Origin: Candidatus Poribacteria bacterium | Lineage (GTDB): Bacteria > Poribacteria > WGA-4E > WGA-3G | Direction: 5' to 3' | Length of the DNA stretch: 36,167 nucleotides | NCBI GenBank assembly: GCA_022821065.1 | Contig: JAJEEK010000039.1 | Location: forward strand, 1-36,167 | Shown: positions 17,111 through 28,106 of the stretch, in pieces | How positions within the stretch are numbered: position 1 is the stretch's first letter | Layout of the letters: each line of letters starts with the position of its first letter | Position numbers and translations under genes: made by a program | The notes under the pieces: model-generated | What the model was told of the DNA's origin: nothing | Database searches by the model: none | What the model saw: the letters and a program-made list of their open reading frames with translations, nothing else

Positions 17111-18427
17111 TCAGAATGCAAATTTATCCCTATCCGCTTTCGCCTTTTCTTCATTGACAAAGGCGAGTAGGATAAAACCGACGATAAAGAAAACCATTAA
17201 TGAGATAATAGCGAGACGTGCTGTTCCGGTGATCTGTTTAACAAATCCGAATGTAAAGGGACCCCAGATTGCTGAAAACTTGCTAAAGACGGAGAAGAAT
17301 CCGTAAAACTCAGCACTTGCGTTCTCTGGGATCATCGCGCCGTAGAAAGAGCGACTGAGTGCCTGTATACCGCCAAGGACTATCCCGACAACCATTCCCA
17401 GCACAAAAAATTCTGTCGCAGTTTGGATAAAATAACCGTAAATAACGACCCCGGTCCATAAGACTAAAGAGACCATGACTGCGCGTTTTGCGCCGATATG
17501 CGTTGCGAGTTTGCCGAATATCAACGCGCCGCCGATCGCAACAACTTGGACAAGCAGGAGTGTCACCATGAGGGATGTCGCAGATAATCCTAATTCTTCG
17601 GACCCGTAAATTGTCGCCATACTTGTGACCGTGTGTGCCCCGTCATTGTAAATCATGTAGGCGAGCACAAAAAGCGAGAGGTGTTTAAAATTTCCTACTT
17701 TTTTCGCGGTTGCGAATGTCCGACTGATGCCGAGCGACAGATAGGCAAGGGGTTTCGGTTGATTACGGTAAGTTTCGGGAAGTTCTTGTTCTGTTTTCTC
17801 CTCTTTTAAGTATATTAAGGTTAGTATTGTCCACCCCGCCCACCAGATGCCTGCCATAGCCATGCCGATGCGTACCGCCGTCACTTGGCTAATCCCGATG
17901 CTCTCATGCATAGCAACGAGTGCGAGTGAGATACCGAACTGCAACGATCCGCCGACGTATCCGAACGCGTACCCTCTCGCAGAAACGGTATCAAGTTTAT
18001 CCTCAGAAGCGATCTGCGGTAAAAATGCGTCATAGAAGACATTGCCGCCGATAAAGCAGACTTGCGTGCTAATGTATAGCGCGACGGCTAACCAGACATC
18101 CCCGGGACTGCAAAGATAGAGCAGAGTCGCAAAGAGGCTTCCGAAGTAGGCAAAACCGGTGAGAAATCTCTTTTTCGCCGAAGAGAAATCTGCGATTGCG
18201 CCAAGCACTGGTGCGAAGAGAAAAACGAGGAATGCGGCACCTCCGACCATAAATCCCCAGAGTGCTGTCGCACTGAAAGTTTGTCCGAAAAGTGCAACGC
18301 CTTCTGCTGGGACAATTCCCTCTTTAAAGTAGATAGGCAGCAGCGCAACACCGACTGTGGTAATATACGCAGAATTTGCCCAATCGTACATGCACCAGCC
18401 AAAGATTGATTTTTTATCGTTTTTCAT
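17111..18427 (-). CDS. UMF1/Atg22-type major facilitator transporter
   Basis: This 438-residue integral membrane protein has about 12 hydrophobic segments and the UMF1/Atg22 signature YDWANSAY at residues 14-21. The MFS-type loop APVLGAIADFSSAKKR follows, and later GGIQALSRSFYGAMIPENASAEFYGFFSVFSKFSA, which is typical of this group. Family members are permeases thought to export small molecules; Atg22 releases amino acids from the yeast vacuole. The substrate here is unknown. The ATG at 18427 has no Shine-Dalgarno. A promoter (TTGACT, 16 bp, TATCAT) ends 6 nt before it, so the transcript is probably leaderless. It converges on tonB. Confidence 0.88.
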   Translation of the reverse strand: MKNDKKSIFGWCMYDWANSAYITTVGVALLPIYFKEGIVPAEGVALFGQTFSATALWGFMVGGAAFLVFLFAPVLGAIADFSSAKKRFLTGFAYFGSLFATLLYLCSPGDVWLAVALYISTQVCFIGGNVFYDAFLPQIASEDKLDTVSARGYAFGYVGGSLQFGISLALVAMHESIGISQVTAVRIGMAMAGIWWAGWTILTLIYLKEEKTEQELPETYRNQPKPLAYLSLGISRTFATAKKVGNFKHLSLFVLAYMIYNDGAHTVTSMATIYGSEELGLSATSLMVTLLLVQVVAIGGALIFGKLATHIGAKRAVMVSLVLWTGVVIYGYFIQTATEFFVLGMVVGIVLGGIQALSRSFYGAMIPENASAEFYGFFSVFSKFSAIWGPFTFGFVKQITGTARLAIISLMVFFIVGFILLAFVNEEKAKADRDKFAF

Positions 18428-18433
18428 GAGGGA

Positions 18434-18461
18434 ATGATAACAGATATGATGGAAAAGTCAA
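18434..18461 (-). promoter_or_regulatory. Promoter of the UMF1-type gene, placed for a leaderless mRNA
   Basis: On the minus strand TTGACT (18461-18456) and TATCAT (18439-18434) are 16 bp apart. The -10 ends exactly 6 nt before the ATG at 18427, the same geometry as at the bioD-like gene. Confidence 0.6.
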
Positions 18462-18500
18462 GCGATAAATCGTTATCACTAAAATAGCGGAGTGGGTAGG

Positions 18501-18539
18501 GGATAGTAAACACGTGAGCGTTCCACGCGCTTACTATCC
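18501..18539. terminator. Hairpin downstream of katG
   Basis: GGATAGTAA (18501-18509) pairs perfectly with TTACTATCC (18531-18539). An inner pair CGTG (18513-18516) / CACG (18524-18527) can stack on it. It lies 15 bp beyond the katG stop. There is no T-run, so it may stabilise the 3' end or be a dispersed palindrome rather than an intrinsic terminator. Confidence 0.5.
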
Positions 18540-18554
18540 GTATTTCGATGAGAA

Positions 18555-20798
<2,244 letters not shown>

Positions 20799-20968
20799 TT
20801 AAGATTTGCATGGATAAGCAGATACATAATCTTGCGATTACGCTTACTACATTTGCCAGTGTGATGCATTAATCATGCCATAATTTTTGTCCAAAGTCAA
20901 ATCTTTTTTTTCCGACTGAATACGCTTGGAGGTCTTATAGATAAGAGCGTGCAGAATTTCGGTAATTG

Positions 20969-20977
20969 TGGTATAAT
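20969..20977 (+). promoter_or_regulatory. Extended -10 promoter before the DUF5916 gene
   Basis: TGG followed by TATAAT (20972-20977) is an extended -10 box; the -35 region is poor. A strong GGAGG at 21002-21006 lies 6 nt before the TTG start at 21013, which fixes that start. Confidence 0.55.
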
Positions 20978-21012
20978 AGGAAAAAGTTTTGAGATAACCT
21001 CGGAGGTCAGTT

Positions 21013-23277
21013 TTGGCGAAGTTTGCAAGCGAAAATTGTCCCACAAAGTCTATTCGGTATACTCTGGATTATCAATGTGGATGGCTATCAGTTGTATTTC
21101 TCTTTTTTATTTCTATTGGTGTCTATGCCGAAACTGAGGAACTTCAGGCAAAAGCGTACCGCACATACCAGAGCGTTGAGATTGATGGCGAACTCACAGA
21201 ACCCGATTGGCAGCAAGCGACCCCCATCCGGCAATTTATTCAATTTGAACCCGATGCAGGTGCCCCTTTAACAGAAGTAACAGAGGTTCGGATCCTTTAC
21301 GATGACAAACACATCTATTTTGGTTTTGTTTGCCGTGAACCTGACCCTTCTAAAATTATTGCCAATAAGATGCGCCGTGATGCAGAGATGTGGGACCAAG
21401 ACAATGTCTTTGTCCTATTAGATACCTACAACGACAGGCGCAGCGGTTTCTTCTTCCGGGTCAATCCGTTGGGTGCTCGGGAAGATGTCGCGATCATGGA
21501 TAGCGGTGACAGTCGAAACGAGAACTGGAATGCTGTTTGGGACAGTAAGGGAAAAATTAATAGTGATAATTGGACAACAGAGATAGCAATTCCCTTCAGT
21601 CAACTGAGGTTTAAGGACGAAGAAGCGTTAGCTTGGGGTTTGAACCTCGGGCGCACCATCCGGAAAAATCAGGAAGAGGGTACATGGTCCCAGGTGCCAG
21701 CGGCCTATACCTTTCAGGCGCGTTACCGAACCACAGATTTAGGGACACTCACCGGTTTATCTGGAATCTCACAACGACGCAACATTGAGTTTTTGCCGTA
21801 TCTCCTTCCCGGTATCGCTCGGACAGAAGCAGATGGAACAGATGGTGTCTTCGACTTAGGCGCGGACCTGAAGGTGAGCGTCACCTCAAATCTAACGGCT
21901 GATTTAACAGTCAATACAGACTTCGCACAAGTTGAGGCAGACCAGGAGCAAGCGAATTTAACGCGTTTTAGTCTCTTTTTCCCAGAAAAACGTCAATTTT
22001 TCTTAGAAGGTGCGGGTTTATTCGATTTTGGTATCCCACGTACGAGTTTCAATGCGCCCCCACCGCTCCTACTTTTCTATAGTCGTCGCATCGGTATTGA
22101 AGAGGGACACGCTGTCCCTATTCTCGGAGGTGGAAAGATTACGGGTAAAGTGGGAGGTTTTGGTGTCGGGCTGCTAAACGTTCTCACGGATAAGTATGCA
22201 GCTGATGCCACGGAAAATTTAGACGCAGTTGACGTTGACAGGATAAACTACTCGGTGTTACGTATCAAGCGTGATCTTTTTAGAGGGTCGAGCATCGGTA
22301 TGATTGCGATTAATAAGCAAGGTTTTGACGCACATAATCGAGCAACTGGCGTTGATTTTATCTATCGTCCGACTGACAGGATGAATTTTCGTGGACTCTG
22401 GGCACGCACGTTTGAACCGAGCGAAATGCAAGACGATCCGATCAACGCGCAACAAGGATCAGAAAACCCGAACGCGTTCTATTTCGGCGGAAATTGGCAG
22501 CACGCAGTCGCCCGCGTGAACGCCTCCTATACGGACATCGGTGAGGGTTTCAACCCTGAAGTTGGCTACGTTTATCGTGCAGGAAGCAGATGGTTTCGGA
22601 GTGAAGTCCGAGCCACACCTTATCTCCATTGGTATGGATTTCGTAGGTTGTGGACTGGACCGGAGATCGATATTATCCTCAATTCCGACAATCAATTGGA
22701 GACGCGAACGTTTATCTGGAGCACATGGCTTGAATTAGAGACGAGCGGTTGGGGCGGCCTCCGAATTCACCGAAATTTTGAGAACCTCACCGAGGACTTT
22801 GAAATTCGGGAAGGGATTACGATTCCGAGTGGCGAGTACAGTTACAACAGCTACAATCTCATGCTCAACGCTGAAGGTAAGGTTTTCAACGGGCGTCTGG
22901 GGTTCAATATTGGAGATTTCTATGACGGCACTCGCCGTGGATTTGACATCCGACTGGATCTTCGACTCACTGGACGCTTTAGCTTGGAACCGAGATACGA
23001 GTTTAACCGCGTCACGCTACCACAGGGTGCTTTTGACACAAACGTCTTCGGTGGACGTATCGGTTATTCCTTTTCCACGGATCTCTTTACGAAACTCTAT
23101 GTGCAATGGAACAGCGACCGGGATCTAATTACCACGAATTTCTTGCTTAATTACATCTATCGACCCGGTAGCGATTTTTATCTCGTTTTCAATCAGACGT
23201 ATGGAACAGACAGTGTGACATCCGGGTTGATGGATACAACCGTGGTCGGTAAAGTGACGTATTGGTGGAATCCGTAA
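21013..23277 (+). CDS. CBM9-like/DUF5916 outer-membrane beta-barrel protein
   Basis: The 754-residue protein has a signal peptide (WLSVVFLFFISIGVYA, cleavage likely before ETEELQ). An N-terminal carbohydrate-binding-family-9-like domain follows, at about 50-220 (VEIDGELTEPDWQQATPI, VRILYDDKHIYFGFVCREP, NWTTEIAIPFSQLRF). Next comes the DUF5916 part, with LTADLTVNTDFAQVEADQEQANLTRFSLFFPEKRQFFLEGAGLFDFG, which is the diagnostic segment, and then many amphipathic strands to the end. Proteins of this kind sit in the outer membrane; their substrate is not established, though binding or passage of glycans is often suggested. The start is TTG, supported by GGAGG 6 nt upstream. It stands alone, with copy 4 of the mobile element and another gene set downstream. 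Confidence 0.88.
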   Translation: MAKFASENCPTKSIRYTLDYQCGWLSVVFLFFISIGVYAETEELQAKAYRTYQSVEIDGELTEPDWQQATPIRQFIQFEPDAGAPLTEVTEVRILYDDKHIYFGFVCREPDPSKIIANKMRRDAEMWDQDNVFVLLDTYNDRRSGFFFRVNPLGAREDVAIMDSGDSRNENWNAVWDSKGKINSDNWTTEIAIPFSQLRFKDEEALAWGLNLGRTIRKNQEEGTWSQVPAAYTFQARYRTTDLGTLTGLSGISQRRNIEFLPYLLPGIARTEADGTDGVFDLGADLKVSVTSNLTADLTVNTDFAQVEADQEQANLTRFSLFFPEKRQFFLEGAGLFDFGIPRTSFNAPPPLLLFYSRRIGIEEGHAVPILGGGKITGKVGGFGVGLLNVLTDKYAADATENLDAVDVDRINYSVLRIKRDLFRGSSIGMIAINKQGFDAHNRATGVDFIYRPTDRMNFRGLWARTFEPSEMQDDPINAQQGSENPNAFYFGGNWQHAVARVNASYTDIGEGFNPEVGYVYRAGSRWFRSEVRATPYLHWYGFRRLWTGPEIDIILNSDNQLETRTFIWSTWLELETSGWGGLRIHRNFENLTEDFEIREGITIPSGEYSYNSYNLMLNAEGKVFNGRLGFNIGDFYDGTRRGFDIRLDLRLTGRFSLEPRYEFNRVTLPQGAFDTNVFGGRIGYSFSTDLFTKLYVQWNSDRDLITTNFLLNYIYRPGSDFYLVFNQTYGTDSVTSGLMDTTVVGKVTYWWNP

Positions 23278-23328
23278 ACGCACCCGCAACGCACCGCAAG
23301 GAAAGTTTAAAAAATGAATGGTGCTGTT

Positions 23329-23356
23329 TTGGAGAAGCATTCGGCTGTGGTATAAA
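23329..23356 (+). promoter_or_regulatory. Promoter upstream of mobile element copy 4 and the ABC/DUF1854 genes
   Basis: TTGGAG (23329-23334), a 16-bp spacer and TATAAA (23351-23356) preceded by TGG form an extended -10 promoter. A start near 23363 would carry copy 4 of the element in the 5' leader of the gene at 23570. Confidence 0.45.
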
Positions 23357-23418
23357 AAATGTTGTTCAACTGAATTATATTGCGAAAGACGGGTTAAAGT
23401 GAATTGGCGTTAAGTAGA

Positions 23419-23540
23419 CAGGACTTACGCGATTTTGACAGTAGACAGTTGTGTTAGATGGAATTTTTCGTAAAACATAGCGTTCTTGCAGCACAAACTA
23501 ACAGTTTGTGGTACGAAAGCACAGCATGTGTAAGTCCTAT
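23419..23540 (+). mobile_element. AGGACTTACGCA element, copy 4
   Basis: The ends AGGACTTACGCG (from 23420) and TGTGTAAGTCCT (to 23538) enclose the conserved CACAAACT-AAC-AGTTTGTG hairpin. TAGA flanks it at 23415-23418 and 23541-23544. It ends 29 bp before the ATG at 23570. Confidence 0.88.
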
Positions 23541-23569
23541 TAGAAACGCAGTAGGTGTGGGTGTTTACG

Positions 23570-23791
23570 ATGTATTTAGTTTGTTATGCTTGCAGACACG
23601 GCTATCGTGTGCATCAAGAGAGCATCGGTTTTGTAAAGCAGCAGACCTGCTCGAATGGACACGTTCACGATATACGGTGTAAGTGTGGTCGGAAGATATA
23701 TGCTGTCCAACGGGTTGATTCAACGCGTTGGAAGTCGATTGATCGTAAAATGCTTTGGAAATATCCGGATGAACGCACCTCCGGAAAATAG
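23570..23791 (+). CDS. Small zinc-ribbon-like protein, 73 residues
   Basis: From the ATG at 23570 the product is a 73-residue basic protein with six cysteines in metal-site-like spacing: YLVCYACRHG, QQTCSNGH and IRCKCGRK. It is probably a zinc ribbon that helps protein or nucleic-acid contacts. A GTG at 23555 is also in frame. The only upstream help is a G-rich stretch (GGTGTGGG), so the start is not certain. It ends 21 nt before the ABC exporter gene on the same strand. That exporter also carries a four-cysteine zinc ribbon, so a shared role is plausible. I do not know the family. Confidence 0.6.
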   Translation: MYLVCYACRHGYRVHQESIGFVKQQTCSNGHVHDIRCKCGRKIYAVQRVDSTRWKSIDRKMLWKYPDERTSGK

Positions 23792-23812
23792 ATACAGGAG
23801 AACAGAGCAGGA

Positions 23813-26155
23813 ATGGCAACAGCAGAGACACCAACGGGTACGCTTGATGCGTTACCCGATTCACTCGAAAAGACGTTACAAAGTCTGGATGTACCGATAG
23901 AACAGATCCGATTTGCTGTTCAAAGCGATATAAATTCATCGGGAAGTTACGGCGAAGAGTGGTTCGTGCTGACGGATGCTGCGATATTTACCGTAACGGG
24001 TGCCGGTGAGGTGCTTCACTATATTCCTTATAGAAGTGTGTTGGGTATCCGTGCTGAAGTCGTGGTGGATGCCGGTCTCTTAGTGCTGGAGACAGAAGCA
24101 GGGACAGTAGACCTCATTCGCTATTCCAACGGTTGTGCCCCAAAGTTTGGGTTCGTGGCGCGATTCATTGGCGATGAGATTGAGTTCCGAAATGGTAAAC
24201 GCGATGAGGCACCGATTTGGGACTATAAGCCTGAGGATCACTCTTGTAAAAGTTGTGGACGCCTGTTACCAGACGAGTATTCACCGTGTCCGGCATGCAC
24301 AAAGAAACACAAGGTGATGTTGCGGATTTTGTCTTACATAAAACCGTATCGCGGTAGGGCAATCCTCTATACTATATTCCTTATCGTTGGAACAGTCATT
24401 ACATTAATGCCTCCGTATTTCACCCGTATTTTTGTTGATGATATCTTGTTGTTGAGTGAGGTACCTAATGTTGTGCCAGAAGCATCAGAGACGTGGTTGG
24501 GTGAAATATTCAGGGGTATTCAACCTCTCACTGTTGCTTTATCTGTGGCAGTAGGCATGCTGTTAGCTATACGGATTATCGGCACAATTTTTTTAATTTT
24601 CCAACAACGTCTGGGGGCTTGGTTGACCTTCCGCATCGCTTCAAACATCCGGGCGCATGTCTACCAGCATCTTCATAACCTGTCCATCCGATTTTTCGAC
24701 AAACGAACAACTGGAACGGTTATCTCACACATTACTGAGGACAGTGAAAGACTTCAAGATTTCATGTTAGAAGGCCTTTCATTTCTCAGCGTGCAGCTGT
24801 TTCTCTTCTTTGGGATTGGCAGCATGCTTTTCTTCATGAACTGGAAACTGGCGTGCTTTGTCTTAATCCCGATTCCGATAATCGTTTTTGGAGCGAGTTG
24901 GTTCTGGAGGAAAGTGCGAAGTCTTTGGCACCGTGCCTATCGGCGGCGTTCAAAACTCTTTGATGTTGTCAATGATTCAGTATCTGGTATTCGGGTGGTC
25001 CGTGCGTTCGGACGACAACGGGGTGAGGTGAGTCGGTTCGGGGCTGCTAATATTGATGCCCGGGATTATGAGACGCACGCTGAGATGATCTGGGCAACGT
25101 ATTACCCGCCTTTGATGTTTGCTGTCCAGTTCGGAACCCTCATCGTTTGGTATGTCGGTGGACTTGATATGCTTACGGGTGGACTTGATACGCCTACCGA
25201 ACCAATGAAGCTTGGGACCTTGTTCGCGTTTCTCGGTTACCTCGCTATGTTCTACGAACCGTTGCGGTATGTGAGTCCACTTATCAATTGGGCTTCGCGC
25301 TCAATGACGGCAGCGGAACGGCTTTTTGAAGTCATAGATTCACAACCGGAACAGTTTGACGATGGCGCCCTTAAAGCGATGCCGAATATCTCTGGAGAGG
25401 TGAAATTTCACAATATGACCTTCGGTTATGAGTCGCATAAACCGGTATTAAAGGATATTAATCTTCACGTTCAACCTGGAGAGATGATCGGACTTGTTGG
25501 TCATTCTGGTGCGGGTAAGTCAACGCTTATTAATTTAATCTGTCGGTTCTATACACCCGACTCTGGGCGTTTAGAAATTGATGGCGAAGATATTAAGCAG
25601 ATCGACCTCAAGGATTTGCGGAGACAGATTGGTGTTGTGCTACAGGATCCGTATCTGTTTAGTGGGACTATTGCGGAGAACATCGCCTACGCGCATCCAG
25701 ATGCCTCTATGGAGGATATTATCGCTGCAGCGAAAGCGGCAAATGCGCATGAGTTTATCGTCAAGTTTCCAGACGGTTATGATACTGAAGTCGGTGAACG
25801 GGGTGGCAGTCTATCCGGTGGTGAACGGCAACGTGTTTCAATAGCACGGGCGATTTTGCACAACCCACGCATCCTGATTCTTGATGAAGCCACCTCGTCT
25901 GTAGATGTAGAGACCGAGAAAAAGATTCAACAAGCGATTGACAGATTGGTGCAGAACCGGACTACGTTTGCGATTGCGCACCGGCTTTCAACGCTCCGAA
26001 ACGCTGATCGGCTTTTTGTCATCGAAAAGGGTAAAGGCGTTGAGTGTGGTTCTCATGAGGAACTCATGGAGCAGAAGGGTATCTATTACAAACTTGTAGA
26101 GACACAGCGGGAAGCCGCCAATGTCCGTGCCCAGGCACAAGCCGTGGAGAGGTAA
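23813..26155 (+). CDS. ABC exporter with N-terminal PH-like domain and zinc ribbon (DUF1854-associated type)
   Basis: The 780-residue protein fuses a soluble N-terminal region to a full half-size exporter. Residues about 20-125 look like a small beta-barrel (GEEWFVLTDAAIFTVTGAGEVLHYIPYRSVLGIRAE). C145, C148, C159 and C162 form a zinc ribbon. Six membrane spans follow (about 180-490), then the ATPase domain: Walker A GHSGAGKST near residue 563, LSGGERQRVSIARAIL near 665, LILDEATSSVD and an H-loop in IAHRLSTL. The gene two bases downstream encodes DUF1854. This pair is known from other bacteria, where it often lies near cyanophycin genes; none are seen here. The cargo is unknown. AGGAG lies 12 nt before the ATG, with GCAGGA directly adjacent. 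Confidence 0.88.
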   Translation: MATAETPTGTLDALPDSLEKTLQSLDVPIEQIRFAVQSDINSSGSYGEEWFVLTDAAIFTVTGAGEVLHYIPYRSVLGIRAEVVVDAGLLVLETEAGTVDLIRYSNGCAPKFGFVARFIGDEIEFRNGKRDEAPIWDYKPEDHSCKSCGRLLPDEYSPCPACTKKHKVMLRILSYIKPYRGRAILYTIFLIVGTVITLMPPYFTRIFVDDILLLSEVPNVVPEASETWLGEIFRGIQPLTVALSVAVGMLLAIRIIGTIFLIFQQRLGAWLTFRIASNIRAHVYQHLHNLSIRFFDKRTTGTVISHITEDSERLQDFMLEGLSFLSVQLFLFFGIGSMLFFMNWKLACFVLIPIPIIVFGASWFWRKVRSLWHRAYRRRSKLFDVVNDSVSGIRVVRAFGRQRGEVSRFGAANIDARDYETHAEMIWATYYPPLMFAVQFGTLIVWYVGGLDMLTGGLDTPTEPMKLGTLFAFLGYLAMFYEPLRYVSPLINWASRSMTAAERLFEVIDSQPEQFDDGALKAMPNISGEVKFHNMTFGYESHKPVLKDINLHVQPGEMIGLVGHSGAGKSTLINLICRFYTPDSGRLEIDGEDIKQIDLKDLRRQIGVVLQDPYLFSGTIAENIAYAHPDASMEDIIAAAKAANAHEFIVKFPDGYDTEVGERGGSLSGGERQRVSIARAILHNPRILILDEATSSVDVETEKKIQQAIDRLVQNRTTFAIAHRLSTLRNADRLFVIEKGKGVECGSHEELMEQKGIYYKLVETQREAANVRAQAQAVER

Positions 26156-26157
26156 AT

Positions 26158-26727
26158 ATGCAGAACGAAAACCGAGAAGAACAGGACACACGCACTACAG
26201 ACGCTGGTGCCAAACCGGAGCCGCCGGAGCCAGATGATTTTACGCCGCGTTACTTGGACGCGGCTGAACTTACCTTCACGCGCGCTGAAGTCGGGACAGC
26301 ACGGCTCGAAATCGAAGATGAGGTTTGCCATCTGCGTGTCGTGGTGCGACAACTTACGCCGCTCAGCAACCCTGAAGCATACATCTCAATCGCGGCAGAC
26401 GAGGATACTGAAATCGGCATCCTTGTGAATCCATCGGAACTTGCCCCGGAAAGTCTGAAAATCGTACAAGAGGAGTTGGATAAACGGTATTTCACACCGA
26501 CGATTCAGAAGATTTATCGTGTGAAGGAGCATTTCGGTATCCATGAGTGGGAGGTTGAAACGGAACGGGGACGTGTGACCTTCTCGGTGCGTGGGTTGAA
26601 TCAGAACATCAAACAGGTACCGCCAGCCCGACTTTTTGTGACGGATGTGCGGGGCAATCGGTACGATATTCCGGATTACCGGGAGTTAGATGCCCAGAGT
26701 TATCACCAAATTCAGCGGCACCTCTAA
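26158..26727 (+). CDS. DUF1854-family protein
   Basis: The 189-residue soluble protein opens with an acidic, low-complexity tail (about 1-30). The DUF1854 domain follows: YLDAAELTFTRAEVGTARLEI, GILVNPSELAPESLKIVQEELDKRYFTPTIQKIYRVKEHFGIHEWEVETERGRVTFSVRG, and a C-terminal VTDVRGNRYDIPDYRELD. These segments match the family as I know it. DUF1854 genes are regularly beside the exporter type encoded just upstream, and here the gap is 2 nt with GAGG in the exporter's last codons acting as the ribosome binding site. It probably works with that transporter on the cytoplasmic side; its biochemical role is unknown. The next gene's own ATG is 23 nt beyond the stop. Confidence 0.85.
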   Translation: MQNENREEQDTRTTDAGAKPEPPEPDDFTPRYLDAAELTFTRAEVGTARLEIEDEVCHLRVVVRQLTPLSNPEAYISIAADEDTEIGILVNPSELAPESLKIVQEELDKRYFTPTIQKIYRVKEHFGIHEWEVETERGRVTFSVRGLNQNIKQVPPARLFVTDVRGNRYDIPDYRELDAQSYHQIQRHL

Positions 26728-26749
26728 GAATACTAAGGTAAATAAAAAA

Positions 26750-28075
26750 ATGAAACAGCGACGTTTTCACGCAGTTATCACTTCGATTGGATTACACATC
26801 CTCTTTGCTATAATTGCGGCGTTGCTGTTATCTGAACAGAGGATATTGGATAACGATGGGTTCGAGGCGACACTTCTCAAACTGAATCCAACCCAAGCGG
26901 AGGCGGAGATTCGACCGACACACCGGACTGTTACGGCGGATCCGATAGTTACCACAGCCGTTTCTGCACCTCGCACACCAGCACAAGTATCACGTATGCA
27001 GCGGATCCCGACGGCGCAGGCAGAGGTCGTACAGCAAGCGCCGCAGCTGGATGACACGCTGGATCTGGTGGATGTAGGAGAGGTTCCGGCACTTTCAAAT
27101 GTTGAGACACCGAGCACATCATTCGGAGACCTATCCGTTGTACAAGGCAGTAGCGCGCCAACGATTGAAAGAACCGCATCGCCTATAGTAAGAGATAGAG
27201 GGACAGGGACTGCCGACACCGGACTCTCAGGATTCCTTGATGCGTCTTTAGCGACAACCGGGTTAGATGATGGTGCTGATATTGTATTACGGAATCTCGT
27301 GAAAATACCGAAGGAGAAATTAGGCGGTGTTCTTGAAGGGGCGGGGGACGAAATTCGCGGGCATGTCCGACTCATTCGCCTCAAACACTCGCTGTCGGAT
27401 TGGTGGCAGGACCCGACGGCGATCCCGTCACTCATCAAGTGGTTGGCGGATCACACTCCGATTCGGGCGGACATGGATTTCGCTGGTGGTGCCCTACGAC
27501 TCACTGATCCGCAAATCATGGATGCGCCTCTAATCATTATGACGGGGCACGATAAGGATATTACTGTAGGGCGTGGGCTTGCCAAGGACGGTCCATTGCA
27601 GACGGGTTTCACACCGGAAGAACGGGTCGCACTTCGGGAGTATATCCTTGAAAAAGAGGGTATGCTGTTTTTTGACGATTGCGGTTTCAACGGACTTTTT
27701 GCACATATCGTCGCCGATGAGCTCAATGATATTTTTCCAGACTATCCGTTGGAGATTCTACCGCACGACCATGAACTCTACAGTATCTATTTCCACCTGC
27801 CGAAACCGCCAAACGGAGGCGACGTGTTCTGGGGCAATGAGAACAACGCACAACCGACGCAATTCCGTTTTCAGAAAGGGATTATCATCGACGATCGGTT
27901 AGCAGTGGTTTACAACCGCAAGGACTATCTGTGCGCGATGGAAACTGCGGAGATCGAAAGCCGGACGATGTTACGGCTCCGACGTTCGACGGATGTCTAT
28001 CGGTTTATGTCGAACCTATTGATCTACGCGCTGAAATATGGCGGAAATACGGACAGAACGGGGTACACAGAGTAA
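26750..28075 (+). CDS. DUF4159 protein with TonB-like N-terminal membrane anchor
   Basis: The product from the ATG at 26750 is 441 residues. It begins with a basic stretch and one membrane span carrying a histidine (VITSIGLHILFAIIAALLL), very like the N-terminus of TonB proteins. A long, low-complexity periplasmic linker follows (about 45-195, Ala/Thr/Pro-rich). The C-terminal half is a DUF4159 domain: HVRLIRLKHSLSDWWQDPTAIPSLIKWLADHT, PLIIMTGHDKDI, LREYILEKEGMLFFDDCGFNGLFAHIV and EILPHDHELYSIYFHL. DUF4159 has a glutamine-amidotransferase-like fold of unknown activity. The start at 26750 has AAGG 11 nt upstream and lies after the DUF1854 stop; an in-frame start at 26690 would overlap that gene. 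It appears to be the last gene of the exporter set. Confidence 0.82.
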   Translation: MKQRRFHAVITSIGLHILFAIIAALLLSEQRILDNDGFEATLLKLNPTQAEAEIRPTHRTVTADPIVTTAVSAPRTPAQVSRMQRIPTAQAEVVQQAPQLDDTLDLVDVGEVPALSNVETPSTSFGDLSVVQGSSAPTIERTASPIVRDRGTGTADTGLSGFLDASLATTGLDDGADIVLRNLVKIPKEKLGGVLEGAGDEIRGHVRLIRLKHSLSDWWQDPTAIPSLIKWLADHTPIRADMDFAGGALRLTDPQIMDAPLIIMTGHDKDITVGRGLAKDGPLQTGFTPEERVALREYILEKEGMLFFDDCGFNGLFAHIVADELNDIFPDYPLEILPHDHELYSIYFHLPKPPNGGDVFWGNENNAQPTQFRFQKGIIIDDRLAVVYNRKDYLCAMETAEIESRTMLRLRRSTDVYRFMSNLLIYALKYGGNTDRTGYTE

Positions 28076-28106
28076 GTGTTATTTTTTTTTCTTTTCCAAG
28101 TGCTGT

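Noticed and set aside
23813..26727. Naming the exporter and DUF1854 genes as cyanophycin metabolism proteins
   Set aside because: The families match, but no cyanophycin synthetase or cyanophycinase is in the window, so the cargo should not be stated.
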